DNA of 8,192 bases from Marinospirillum sp. GTDB lineage: Bacteria > Pseudomonadota > Gammaproteobacteria > Pseudomonadales > Halomonadaceae. The stretch is taken from NCBI GenBank assembly GCA_007116865.1, contig SKHR01000085.1:1-8192 (forward strand). Direction: 5' to 3'. Of this stretch, positions 1 to 6,980 are shown piece by piece (the stretch's first letter is position 1; each line of letters opens with the position of its first letter). The notes under the pieces are model-generated. The model had not been told where the DNA came from, did no database searches, and was given only the letters and a program-made list of their open reading frames with translations. The position numbers and the translations under genes are program-made.

Positions 1-1283
1 GGAGCTTGCTGACAGACCGCTTACAGGTTGCCATCAACAGCATTGGCACGGACTCAAAAGATCAACTGGCACTGATGTTTCTGGATCTGGATCGCTTCAA
101 AAACGTCAACGACACCCTCGGCCATGAGTTTGGTGACGAATTGCTGGTACTGGTTGCGCGCCGTCTGAGCCGCTGCGTCAGCGACAAGGACACCCTGGCT
201 CGCTTTGGTGGTGATGAGTTCGTGATCCTGTTACAGCATTTGAGCAGTGAACGCGATGCCACCTTGACGGCTGAAAAAATCCTCCAGACCTTGTCCCAAC
301 CCTTTCATCTGGCTGGGCGCGAACTAACCATTGGCGCCAGTATTGGCATCACCCTTTATCCCGGTGATGCCAAAAGTGCGGATGAATTAATGCGCAATGC
401 GGACCTGGCCATGTATCGGGCGAAAAACACCGGGCGCAATCAACTGCAATTCTTCACGCCCAGCCTGCAACAACAAGCGGCTCAACTGATGGAGTTAGAG
501 CAGGATTTACGAATTGCACTCGAAGAATCTCAGTTGGAAATCTATTATCAGCCCCTGATCGACACCCAAAGTGTTCATCTGCTTGGTGTAGAGGCTCTTT
601 TGCGTTGGCACCACCCCCAAAAAGGTCTGATACCTCCTGGCCAGTTCATTCCACTGGCAGAAGACACTGGCATGATTGGTCCGATTGGTCTGTGGGTATT
701 GAAAACCGCTGCCCAGCAGGTAGTGCGCTGGCATCAACAGGGTTACGAAATTTCTCTTTCAGTCAACCTTTCAGAACGACAAAAAGATTTAGGGCTGAAC
801 GCCCAACAGCTGGATGCGCTGCTCAAGGAAACCGGGCTGGCACCTTCACTGCTCACATTGGAAATGACCGAAAGCCTGCTGATGGAAGACAGTAACGACT
901 GTCAGCAATGGCTCACCAGCCTGAAATCACTGGGCTGCCACCTGGCCATCGACGATTTTGGCACCGGGTATTCATCATTAAGCTATTTAAAGCGCTTTCC
1001 CATTGATCTGCTGAAAATTGATCGTGCCTTCATTCAGGATCTGACCGAAAACTCGGAAGATCGCCTCTTGGTTGAAGCCATCATTTCTATGGCGGGCAGC
1101 CTAAAACTGGGACTGGTCGCAGAAGGGGTCGAGCATCCTGAACAGCGCCAGATTCTAGCTCAACTGGGCTGCCACAAACTTCAAGGCTACTTGTTTGCTC
1201 CACCAATGCCAGCACACGCCTTTGAAGAATGGTTCCTGCACTACCACCCAATCCAGGTGCTCTCTGCGAATAAGAAAAACTGA
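1..1283 (+). CDS. Bifunctional-type GGDEF-EAL c-di-GMP cyclase/phosphodiesterase (5' partial)
   Basis: The frame is open to the left edge (first whole codon at base 3), and the first residues SLLTDRL match the usual early GGDEF-domain segment. The start codon and any sensor domain therefore lie off the window. The remaining GGDEF domain runs to about base 450. It has the metal/substrate segment FLDLDRFKNVNDTLGH and an intact GGDEF motif at 207-221, so diguanylate cyclase activity is likely. The inhibitory I-site (RxxD nine residues ahead of GGDEF) reads SDKD, so product inhibition through that site is probably lost. The EAL domain (about 500-1250) keeps EALLRW (EAL at 591-599), the N of SVNLS, E of EMTES, the DD of DDFGTGYSS, K of LLKID, E of AEGVE and Q of LQGY. 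These are the metal and catalytic residues of active phosphodiesterases. Both activities are inferred; which dominates cannot be told. It ends with TGA at 1281-1283, 195 bases before the next gene on the same strand. Confidence 0.95.
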   Translation, partial: SLLTDRLQVAINSIGTDSKDQLALMFLDLDRFKNVNDTLGHEFGDELLVLVARRLSRCVSDKDTLARFGGDEFVILLQHLSSERDATLTAEKILQTLSQPFHLAGRELTIGASIGITLYPGDAKSADELMRNADLAMYRAKNTGRNQLQFFTPSLQQQAAQLMELEQDLRIALEESQLEIYYQPLIDTQSVHLLGVEALLRWHHPQKGLIPPGQFIPLAEDTGMIGPIGLWVLKTAAQQVVRWHQQGYEISLSVNLSERQKDLGLNAQQLDALLKETGLAPSLLTLEMTESLLMEDSNDCQQWLTSLKSLGCHLAIDDFGTGYSSLSYLKRFPIDLLKIDRAFIQDLTENSEDRLLVEAIISMAGSLKLGLVAEGVEHPEQRQILAQLGCHKLQGYLFAPPMPAHAFEEWFLHYHPIQVLSANKKN

Positions 1284-1322
1284 TTCCCGTCTCAGTATCT
1301 ATAAGCCACGAAAAGGAAAATC

Positions 1323-1354
1323 TTTACTTAACGCTTCGTTAATATTAGTATAAA
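1323..1354 (+). promoter_or_regulatory. Candidate promoter for the rhodanese-phosphodiesterase operon
   Basis: The gap 1284-1478 is AT-rich and is the only plausible place for a promoter of the downstream pair. A TATAAA hexamer lies at 1349-1354. Upstream are TTTACT (1323-1328, 20-base spacing) and TTAACG (1328-1333, 15-base spacing), neither at the ideal 17. TTAACG also forms a small 6-bp palindrome with CGTTAA (1337-1342), a possible operator or only a chance AT-rich repeat. The sequences AAAAGGA (1311-1317) and TCCTTTT (1369-1375) are complementary and flank this stretch. There is no clear GC-rich terminator for the upstream gene, so read-through from it is also possible. Confidence 0.25.
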
Positions 1355-1465
1355 AACATAAAAGTAAGTCCTTTTCTGTTACATCTTGCCACCTTTGGAG
1401 GATCTAAACCCTACAGCCAAAACTCACAGGCAGGGACAAGCCAACCATATAATGATAAACATGGC

Positions 1466-1478
1466 TTGGAGATTCCAA
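1466..1478 (+). promoter_or_regulatory. Ribosome binding site within a short inverted repeat, decides the rhodanese start
   Basis: GGAG at 1468-1471 lies 7 bases ahead of the ATG at 1479, which makes that ATG the best start. The site is half of a perfect 5-bp inverted repeat, TTGGA-GAT-TCCAA, that ends directly at the start codon, so the RNA could partly hide its own Shine-Dalgarno. A second SD-like stretch, GGAGGA at 1397-1402, has no start codon at a usable distance. Its TTTGGA (1394-1399) could pair with TCCAAA (1474-1479) as an alternative fold. Regulation by these pairings is speculation; the RBS itself is well placed. Confidence 0.5.
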
Positions 1479-2333
1479 ATGAACCGTTCTTTCATCCTCC
1501 CGCTTGCCTTGCTGCTTTGCCTCAGCACCTTCACTCATGCTGCCATCGTGAGTCCTGAATGGTTAAAAAACACGCTCAACGATGAGCGATTACTCATCAT
1601 TGATGTGCGCAACCCCGAAGACTTTCTTGCAGGACATATTCCAGGCTCCGTCAACTTAGAACCCATGGCTCTGTTTGCTGAAAGCTTATTAATGCCTTCC
1701 ATCAGCGAACTACAGGAGCTTTTCAGTCAGCTTGGCGTAGATCACACCCGCAAAGTTGTAGCTATCGGGAACACTGATTTTATTTGGGCTGCAAGGCTCT
1801 ACTGGATGCTCGAGTTTTTTGGTCATCAGCAGGTTTATTATCTTGATACTGCCTGGGGTCACTGGAATGAGGGCTTGCTGCCAATCACAACTGTAGCGAC
1901 AGACCCCGTCAGACGGGATTTTATTCCCGCTATAGATAATCAGCGTTTGCAAACCAAACTTGGCACGCTTGCCGCCATTGGGCACCGGCCAATACTGGAT
2001 GGGCGCACTGAGCCCCATTATTTAGGTCTTGAGTCCCTAGCAACTCGTTATGGTCATATCCCAACAGCTCAGCACTACCCTTGGTCTCAAAATCGTGAGG
2101 CAGAGGCTGGATACACACGTCTAAGAGATCTTGATGCCATGCAGGAAGTGTATTCTGGCCTACCTAAAAACGAGCAAATCATTCTTTACTGCAATGGTGG
2201 TGGGCAGTCGGCCTTAAACTATATCGTTCTTCAAGCGCTTGGCTATCGCGTTGCAGTTTATGACGGCTCTTGGTCCGAGTGGGGAAATGACCCCTCCCTA
2301 CCTATTGAAAACCCGTCTGACTCAGCGGAGTAA
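1479..2333 (+). CDS. Periplasmic tandem rhodanese-domain sulfurtransferase
   Basis: This is a 284-residue protein with two rhodanese folds, the two-domain layout of thiosulfate/mercaptopyruvate sulfurtransferases. Residues 1-21 form a signal peptide: MNR, a hydrophobic core (about 5-18), then THA with cleavage probably before A22. Export to the periplasm is expected. Domain 1 (about 23-130) contains IIDVRNPEDFLAGHIPGSVN and has no cysteine at its active loop, as is usual for the N-terminal domain. Domain 2 (about 150-275) contains ILDGRTEPHY, GHIPTAQH and the loop CNGGGQSA with C238 (codon 2190-2192). C238 is the only cysteine in the mature protein, so it should carry the persulfide. The start at 1479 is chosen because the reading frame upstream (TTG at 1386, ATG at 1452) lacks a signal-like sequence and an SD, while 1479 has both. 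Only 8 bases separate it from the next gene, so the two are an operon. The physiological sulfur donor and acceptor are unknown. Confidence 0.9.
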   Translation: MNRSFILPLALLLCLSTFTHAAIVSPEWLKNTLNDERLLIIDVRNPEDFLAGHIPGSVNLEPMALFAESLLMPSISELQELFSQLGVDHTRKVVAIGNTDFIWAARLYWMLEFFGHQQVYYLDTAWGHWNEGLLPITTVATDPVRRDFIPAIDNQRLQTKLGTLAAIGHRPILDGRTEPHYLGLESLATRYGHIPTAQHYPWSQNREAEAGYTRLRDLDAMQEVYSGLPKNEQIILYCNGGGQSALNYIVLQALGYRVAVYDGSWSEWGNDPSLPIENPSDSAE

Positions 2334-2341
2334 CCTAGCTC

Positions 2342-4726
2342 ATGACTGCACTATGGCGAAAGTCGATTAGAAAAAGGCTGACGCTGATTATTTTGCTGGT
2401 CGTATCATTCACCGGGCTTTTGGGTTACTCCGGGTTCCTGGCATGGAGCTTAACAACACAAGAAAAAGAAGCTCGCCAACAGGCAGTGATATTATCCCAG
2501 GTCCTAGGCAACGATATCGCACGCCTTGTACTACTGGACGATGTCAGTGTGGCGGCAGATATTAACGCCAAGCTAAGATCCTTTGAACTACTAGATAGAC
2601 TCATCATTTATCGTTCAGATGGCTCACCGATTTTTCAATACCACAGTGATGGACGTAGAGTCGCTCCTGCTCGCTTACCACCGAAAGAGCAGCAGCATCC
2701 GGTGCGCTCTAACAATACGTTAATCCTATACCAGCCACTTGCTTATCAGGGTGCACCACTTGGAACAAGCCAGTTAAGCTTTAAAACTCAATCCTTGACC
2801 CAGCGTTTACTCAATGACTTGCCCGCACTAACCCTCATCGCGTTCGCCATGCTGTTGCTTTCTTACCTGCTGGCGACATTATTTTCGGCGCGATTTACCA
2901 GCCCCATACGTGAACTAGTGAAATTTTTTGAGCAGCTGCATGACTTTGCAGATATACAGGCGCGCCCTTTATGGAATGAGAATAATGAATTTGGGCGCTT
3001 GTATGATGAAGTCAACCGAATGCTGGATCGAATTGAGATAGCGAATGAAGACCAAAGAGTCGCAGCCATTGCTTTCGAAACCCCAGCGGGCATGGTGATC
3101 ACTGATTCTGAACAAAAGATAATGCGGGTCAATCAGGCCTTTTCAAGAATCACTGGGTACTCATCAGGTGAAGTGATTGGGCGAACTCCTGCGCTGCTTA
3201 AATCAGGGCGACATGACGCATCTTTTTATCAAAAAATGTGGCTGTCTTTACAAAAGTTTCAGCACTGGGAAGGCGAGATTTGGAATCGCCACAAATCCGG
3301 GCGCGTCTACCCTGAACGCCTGACGATTCAAGCTGTATTGAATGAACAGGACGAAGTAAGTTATTACGTTGCGGCATTTGTTGATTTGACCGCACTAAAA
3401 AATGCCCAAGCACAGGCTGAATACCTGGGTTTATATGATCCCTTGACCGGCCTGGCAAATCGCAAGCTTCTCACCACACGAGTTGCTGAAGCCCAGTCGA
3501 ATAATGAGTCTAGACCCAAGCCATCATATGGTGCCTTACTTTGCTTTGACCTGGATGACTTTAAGCTAGTTAACGATAGTTACGGACATGATTTCGGTGA
3601 CCAGTTGCTGGTTGAGATCACGCGCCGGGTAAGGGCACTGCTCGGTGGCAGCACACAGATTGCTCGCCTCGGTGCTGACGTATTCATGGTGCTGCATGAA
3701 ACCATTGCAAGCACACAAAAAGAAGCGACCTTGATTGCTGAAGAAGAAGGCAACGCAATACTATCGCTTCTAAACGCACCCTATGATATTTGCAATAAAC
3801 CCTTGCGCTGTAGTGCCAGCATGGGTATCACATTGTTTTCGGATACCCAAATCGATGCTGCCGACCTGATCAAGCAGGCAGAACTCGCTCTGCACCAAGC
3901 AAAGCAGCACAACAAAAACAGACTGTGCTTTTTTGACCCTAAAGCTGAACAGCTTGCTTTGGAGTACTTGGGCACGCACATAGAAATGGAGGAGGCACTT
4001 AGAAACGATGGCTTCGAGCTGTATTACCAAGCACAGTGCAATAGCAATCATCAAGTCATTGGTGCTGAAGCCCTGCTACGCTGGAAACATCCGATCAAAG
4101 GCCTGATATCCCCTGCCATATTTATTCCCGTTGCTGAACGGACTCGCCTAATACTTCCAATCGGATATTGGGTGCTTCGACAAGCGTGCCTGCAGCTGGC
4201 TGAATGGCAAAAAAATGAGTCCACGCGTCACTGGGTTTTGGCTGTTAATGTCAGTGCCCAGCAATTTCACCAAACTGACTTTGTTGCGCAAGTTCATCAT
4301 TGTTTAACTCAAGCTTCAGCCAAGCCTGAAAAACTGAAACTCGAATTAACAGAGGCGCTGATGGTTGAAGACATCGACTCAACCATCAAGAAAATGAACC
4401 GCCTTAGAAATATTGGCATCAGCATTTCACTGGATGACTTTGGTACTGGTTATTCATCACTAAGCTACTTGCGCCAGCTGCCACTTAGCCAAATTAAAAT
4501 TGATCGCTCTTTCGTAGAAAAAGTTGAGACTGATCCGACTGACACCGCCATCGTTCGCAGCGTGATTTCACTCGGCCAGGCTTTTAACCTTGAGGTTATC
4601 GCCGAAGGTGTTGAAACCGCTGAGCAGCTCGCACTCTTGCGGAACCTGGGCTGTATCAACTTTCAGGGATACTTCTTTGGCCGACCAATGCCCAGCACTG
4701 ATTTTTTGCGGCATTACGCCAAATAA
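2342..4726 (+). CDS. Membrane CHASE8-HAMP-PAS-GGDEF(degenerate)-EAL c-di-GMP phosphodiesterase
   Basis: The protein has 794 residues. TM1 spans about 12-35 and TM2 about 158-182. They enclose a periplasmic region (36-157) that resembles CHASE8 sensors (LGNDIARLVLLDDVSVAA, then LIIYRSDGSPIFQY). HAMP follows at about 183-235, then PAS at about 240-355 (ITGYSSGEVIGRTP, KSGRVYPERL). The GGDEF domain (about 362-530) keeps LTGLANRKLL and NDSYGHDFGD but its signature is GADVF (444-448): the second Gly and the key Glu are gone, and there is no I-site. Cyclase activity is therefore unlikely, although GTP binding could still regulate. The EAL domain (about 548-790) keeps E576 of EAL, N636, E671, D698-D699, K719, E755 and Q775, the active phosphodiesterase set. 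The start ATG at 2342 is served by GGAG at 2327-2330, which lies inside the end of the rhodanese gene (11-base spacing). This fits translational coupling. The predicted net role is to lower c-di-GMP in response to periplasmic (CHASE8) and cytoplasmic (PAS) cues. Confidence 0.93.
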   Translation: MTALWRKSIRKRLTLIILLVVSFTGLLGYSGFLAWSLTTQEKEARQQAVILSQVLGNDIARLVLLDDVSVAADINAKLRSFELLDRLIIYRSDGSPIFQYHSDGRRVAPARLPPKEQQHPVRSNNTLILYQPLAYQGAPLGTSQLSFKTQSLTQRLLNDLPALTLIAFAMLLLSYLLATLFSARFTSPIRELVKFFEQLHDFADIQARPLWNENNEFGRLYDEVNRMLDRIEIANEDQRVAAIAFETPAGMVITDSEQKIMRVNQAFSRITGYSSGEVIGRTPALLKSGRHDASFYQKMWLSLQKFQHWEGEIWNRHKSGRVYPERLTIQAVLNEQDEVSYYVAAFVDLTALKNAQAQAEYLGLYDPLTGLANRKLLTTRVAEAQSNNESRPKPSYGALLCFDLDDFKLVNDSYGHDFGDQLLVEITRRVRALLGGSTQIARLGADVFMVLHETIASTQKEATLIAEEEGNAILSLLNAPYDICNKPLRCSASMGITLFSDTQIDAADLIKQAELALHQAKQHNKNRLCFFDPKAEQLALEYLGTHIEMEEALRNDGFELYYQAQCNSNHQVIGAEALLRWKHPIKGLISPAIFIPVAERTRLILPIGYWVLRQACLQLAEWQKNESTRHWVLAVNVSAQQFHQTDFVAQVHHCLTQASAKPEKLKLELTEALMVEDIDSTIKKMNRLRNIGISISLDDFGTGYSSLSYLRQLPLSQIKIDRSFVEKVETDPTDTAIVRSVISLGQAFNLEVIAEGVETAEQLALLRNLGCINFQGYFFGRPMPSTDFLRHYAK

Positions 4727-4781
4727 AAGGTCGCTCTCATAGTCATTAATCAGAGTAAACCTTCCAATGCCTGCTTTTATC

Positions 4782-4811
4782 CGAGCCGATTCAGGTCAAC
4801 TTTCCGGCTCG
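4782..4811. terminator. Hairpin between converging genes, possible weak terminator
   Basis: CGAGCCG (4782-4788) and CGGCTCG (4805-4811) form a perfect 7-bp GC-rich stem around a 16-base loop. It sits between the end of the phosphodiesterase gene (4726) and the end of kdsB (4956), where both transcripts need to stop. There is no T-run directly after it on either strand, and the loop is large, so intrinsic termination would be weak. A looser two-part stem lies closer to the phosphodiesterase stop: AAGGT 4727-4731 with ACCTT 4759-4763, and CTCT 4734-4737 with AGAG 4752-4755. It also lacks a T-run. Confidence 0.3.
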
Positions 4812-4814
4812 CTG

Positions 4815-4936
4815 CTATTTAGCAATTGCACGGGCGATGGTACGAATATCCTTGTCCAGCAGTTCAGCAGGCCGCCTCGAGCGCCTGTTAGTACCAAGGC
4901 TGTCATTGCGGCAGGATCAGGGTTTGCCACAAACAC
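4815..4936 (-). pseudogene. Possible decayed C-terminal coding remnant downstream of kdsB
   Basis: This is a tentative call. On the - strand a frame open from 4916 to a TAG at 4817-4815 ends in a protein-like tail, AELLDKDIRTIARAIAK, but has no usable start; an in-frame TGA lies at 4919-4917. The neighbouring frame, from a GTG at 4936, gives VFVANPDPAAMTALVLTGAR before turning unlikely. Joining the two by one frameshift would give about 40 residues of plausible coding sequence ending 3 bases before the hairpin at 4811-4782. No family is recognised. Chance open frames of this length are common, so it may be non-coding. Confidence 0.15.
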
Positions 4937-4955
4937 CCCATGCGACCATTACCGC

Positions 4956-5726
4956 TTATCGTTGCTGACTTAATAGGCTCAGAACACGCTCATAATCTGC
5001 TTGGGTATCAATGCCAGCGGGATGCCTTTCACAGGCGGGTTCGACATGGATCATCTCCCCCTGCCAGAGGGCTCGCAGCTGCTCTAAGTGCTCAAAACGC
5101 TCCAGGTCTGCCGCCGGCCAGGTCACATAACGATGCAAAAATCCGGCCCGATAGGCATAAAGGCCGATGTGCCTTTGGCAGGGAAAGCCATCGGGAAGCT
5201 GACTGGGCACACAGCCCGGCTCAAAAAAGTCTCGCGCCCAGGGGATCGGGCTGCGGCTAAAATACAGTGCCCGACCGCGCCGATCACTGACCACCTTGAC
5301 CTGATTGGGGTTAAACAGATCTGCCGCATGTGCAAGCGGCTCACTGAGGGTTGCAATCGAAGCCTCAGGAAACTGCAACAAATTCCTCGCCACCTGATTG
5401 ATCAAGGCCGCTGGAATCAGCGGTTCATCACCCTGCACATTGACCAGGCAGGTCTCATCGCCAAGCGCTAGCTGGGTGACCACCTCTTGCAGGCGGTCTG
5501 TACCACTCAGGTGCTGATCCGAAGTCATGCAGACTTCGGCACCAAAATCACTGGCCACACGGGCAATCCGCGAATCATCGGTGGCAATGACGACTCGCTG
5601 CGCATCACTCTGACAAGCACGCTCCCAGACCCATTGCAGCATGGGCTTGCCTGCCAGATCCAGCAGGGGTTTGCCCGGCAGGCGACTGGAAGCGTAACGC
5701 GCGGGAATGACAGCAACGAAACTCAT
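4956..5726 (-). CDS. kdsB: 3-deoxy-manno-octulosonate cytidylyltransferase (CMP-Kdo synthetase)
   Basis: The enzyme activates Kdo with CTP, giving CMP-Kdo and pyrophosphate, the sugar donor for the inner core of lipopolysaccharide. It is a soluble cytoplasmic, Mg-dependent enzyme. The 256-residue product is close to the usual ~250. It shows the nucleotide-binding start VIPARYASSRLPGKPL (7-21, with R10), VVIATDD (45-51), SGTDRLQEV (74-82), NVQGDEPLI (96-104, D100 a metal ligand in the family), RSPIPW (158-163), HIGLYAYR (186-193), LEQLRALW (214-221) and PAGIDTQADYERV (236-248, D240). The ATG at 5726 starts 2 bases after the stop of the upstream small gene. No strong SD is seen, so translation is probably coupled to it. 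It ends with TAA at 4958-4956. The assignment as the housekeeping kdsB rather than a capsule paralogue (KpsU) rests on the YcaR neighbour. Confidence 0.97.
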   Translation of the reverse strand: MSFVAVIPARYASSRLPGKPLLDLAGKPMLQWVWERACQSDAQRVVIATDDSRIARVASDFGAEVCMTSDQHLSGTDRLQEVVTQLALGDETCLVNVQGDEPLIPAALINQVARNLLQFPEASIATLSEPLAHAADLFNPNQVKVVSDRRGRALYFSRSPIPWARDFFEPGCVPSQLPDGFPCQRHIGLYAYRAGFLHRYVTWPAADLERFEHLEQLRALWQGEMIHVEPACERHPAGIDTQADYERVLSLLSQQR

Positions 5727-5728
5727 GC

Positions 5729-5911
5729 TTAGGCCAGTTTTTCTTCAGCACTCAAGGGGCGTGCTTCCTCAACCAGCATGACTGGCAAGCCGTCACGGAT
5801 GGGATAGGCCAGACCGCTGGCTTTACAGACCAACTCCTGGGCGGCTTTGTCATACACCAAAGGGGCGTGAGTCAGTGGGCAGACCAACAGGGCCAGAAGC
5901 TGCTTATCCAT
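5729..5911 (-). CDS. ycaR: YcaR/UPF0434 (Trm112-like) small protein
   Basis: This is a 60-residue protein of the Trm112-like UPF0434 family. It matches the family over nearly its whole length: MDKQLLALLVCPLTHAPL, then QELVCKASGLAYPIRDGLPVML and ARPLS near the end. Members commonly sit directly before kdsB. The molecular function of the bacterial protein is not established; eukaryotic Trm112 is a small zinc-binding activator of methyltransferases. Here only C11 and C29 remain: the CPxC-type pair reads CPLT and the later position in GLAYPI has none, so stable zinc binding is doubtful. The ATG at 5911 has a good SD, GGAG at 5921-5918, with 6-base spacing. The gene lies 29 bases after ygfZ and 2 bases before kdsB, in one operon. 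Confidence 0.92.
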   Translation of the reverse strand: MDKQLLALLVCPLTHAPLVYDKAAQELVCKASGLAYPIRDGLPVMLVEEARPLSAEEKLA

Positions 5912-5940
5912 CAGGATCTCCGTTTTAACCGCAAAATGAA

Positions 5941-6915
5941 TTAAACCTCAGCGCCATGCAGTCCGATCCGAGCCTGAGGATCATAGGGTAACTGCAAGCA
6001 ATTGAGCCGAATAGGATTATCCTGTGATCCGGTCCAGAATGCCAGCGCAGCCTCAGTCGCTTTAATGCTTAACAGCGCCAGGGCTTCAGTCTGTCCCTGG
6101 CGATCTGAAGCGGCCTGAATGATCTCACCCTGGGTTTGTCCACTCTCATCCCAGACTGGCTGGGGCAAGTGACTCGGCACCTCACAGGCAAGATGAACGC
6201 GAAACAAGCGCTTTTTTACCTGCCCACGAAACTGGGCTCTGGCCACGATTTCCTGACCAGTGTAACAGCCTTTTTTGAAACTCACCGCGCCCTGAGCCTG
6301 ATAGTTGAGCATTTGAGGCAAATAAGCATCACTGAGTGCCTGGCCGATCTGCGCCCGACCCGCTTGAATATCCAGCATTTTCCAGCAACCGAGATCAGTT
6401 GACTCACTGATCGACTGGATTTTTTCGACACAGGCGGTGTAATCCGGTGCCTGTCGATCCAGCAACACCAGCGCCCGGGTTCGTGCACCGGGCAAACGTA
6501 AAATCACCCCCGGCTCGCTGGCATGAAGCGTATAAACACCACTGGGCCAGCCGCCAAAAAGGCTGGTCAACAAGGCTGGCGACTCTTTGCCGGACAAGCC
6601 CAAAAGATGCCAGCGCTCACTGGCATCCCGCACCTGGGTTTTATAAAAGGGCTGATACTTTTTAAGGTGCGCTTCAACCAGCGCCAGATTATCCGCAGGC
6701 AAAACCAGCAGCCACTGATCCTCGGCCAGTGAAATGACTTCCATACTGCTTAAAACACGCCCTTTCAGGCTGCACAGGAGTCCTGGCAACGCCTGTTGCG
6801 GTGAGACCTGGCGTAGATCACAGGTCAGTTGCCCCTGCAACAAGGCAAAGGGGTTCCCCCCCTCTAAAGCCAGCACCGCCAGATCATCAACCTCAGCACA
6901 AAACACTTGCGACAT
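5941..6915 (-). CDS. ygfZ: tRNA-modifying / Fe-S cluster assembly protein YgfZ
   Basis: YgfZ is a folate-binding protein related to the T-protein (GcvT) of the glycine cleavage system. In E. coli it supports assembly or repair of certain Fe-S enzymes, including the tRNA methylthiotransferase MiaB. The start is placed at the ATG at 6915, giving 324 residues, close to the E. coli length of 326. The frame stays open upstream to a GTG at 6996, but that extra stretch looks unrelated to the family and would begin inside the acnB terminator. Upstream of 6915 a GGGTAGG purine stretch can serve as SD. The N-terminal segment has LQGQLTCDLRQV and LCSLKGRVLSS. The diagnostic motif KGCYTGQE is at 215-222, with the conserved C217. 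The C-terminal barrel follows, ending GLHGAEV. It is the first gene of the likely ygfZ-ycaR-kdsB operon. Its promoter should lie in 6916-6998; TTGAAT at 6975-6970 is a possible -35, with only a poor -10 after it. Confidence 0.95.
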   Translation of the reverse strand: MSQVFCAEVDDLAVLALEGGNPFALLQGQLTCDLRQVSPQQALPGLLCSLKGRVLSSMEVISLAEDQWLLVLPADNLALVEAHLKKYQPFYKTQVRDASERWHLLGLSGKESPALLTSLFGGWPSGVYTLHASEPGVILRLPGARTRALVLLDRQAPDYTACVEKIQSISESTDLGCWKMLDIQAGRAQIGQALSDAYLPQMLNYQAQGAVSFKKGCYTGQEIVARAQFRGQVKKRLFRVHLACEVPSHLPQPVWDESGQTQGEIIQAASDRQGQTEALALLSIKATEAALAFWTGSQDNPIRLNCLQLPYDPQARIGLHGAEV

Positions 6916-6980
6916 GAGCCTACCCTTTTTATGTTGCACCGCACCTAATGTGCAGGACGCAGACGATGAATTCAAGGGGC

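Noticed and set aside
1328..1342. TTAACG-CTT-CGTTAA as a terminator of the first gene
   Set aside because: The stem is short and AT-rich with no T-run after it. It is at most a possible operator.
1386..1478. Extended rhodanese start at TTG 1386 or ATG 1452
   Set aside because: It adds up to 31 non-homologous residues in front of a clean signal peptide. Neither codon has an SD at proper spacing, while ATG 1479 does.
1479..1541. Rhodanese as a lipoprotein (Cys14 in the signal)
   Set aside because: The residues before Cys14 are all Leu, which does not fit a lipobox (small residue at -1). A THA signal-peptidase I site follows.
4767..4973. 68-residue + strand reading frame in the convergent gap
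   Set aside because: No SD, no recognisable motif, runs into the 3' end of kdsB on the other strand, and its composition looks random.
5088..5471. 127-residue + strand reading frame
   Set aside because: It is antisense to kdsB, which has full family motifs. The translation has no recognisable domain.
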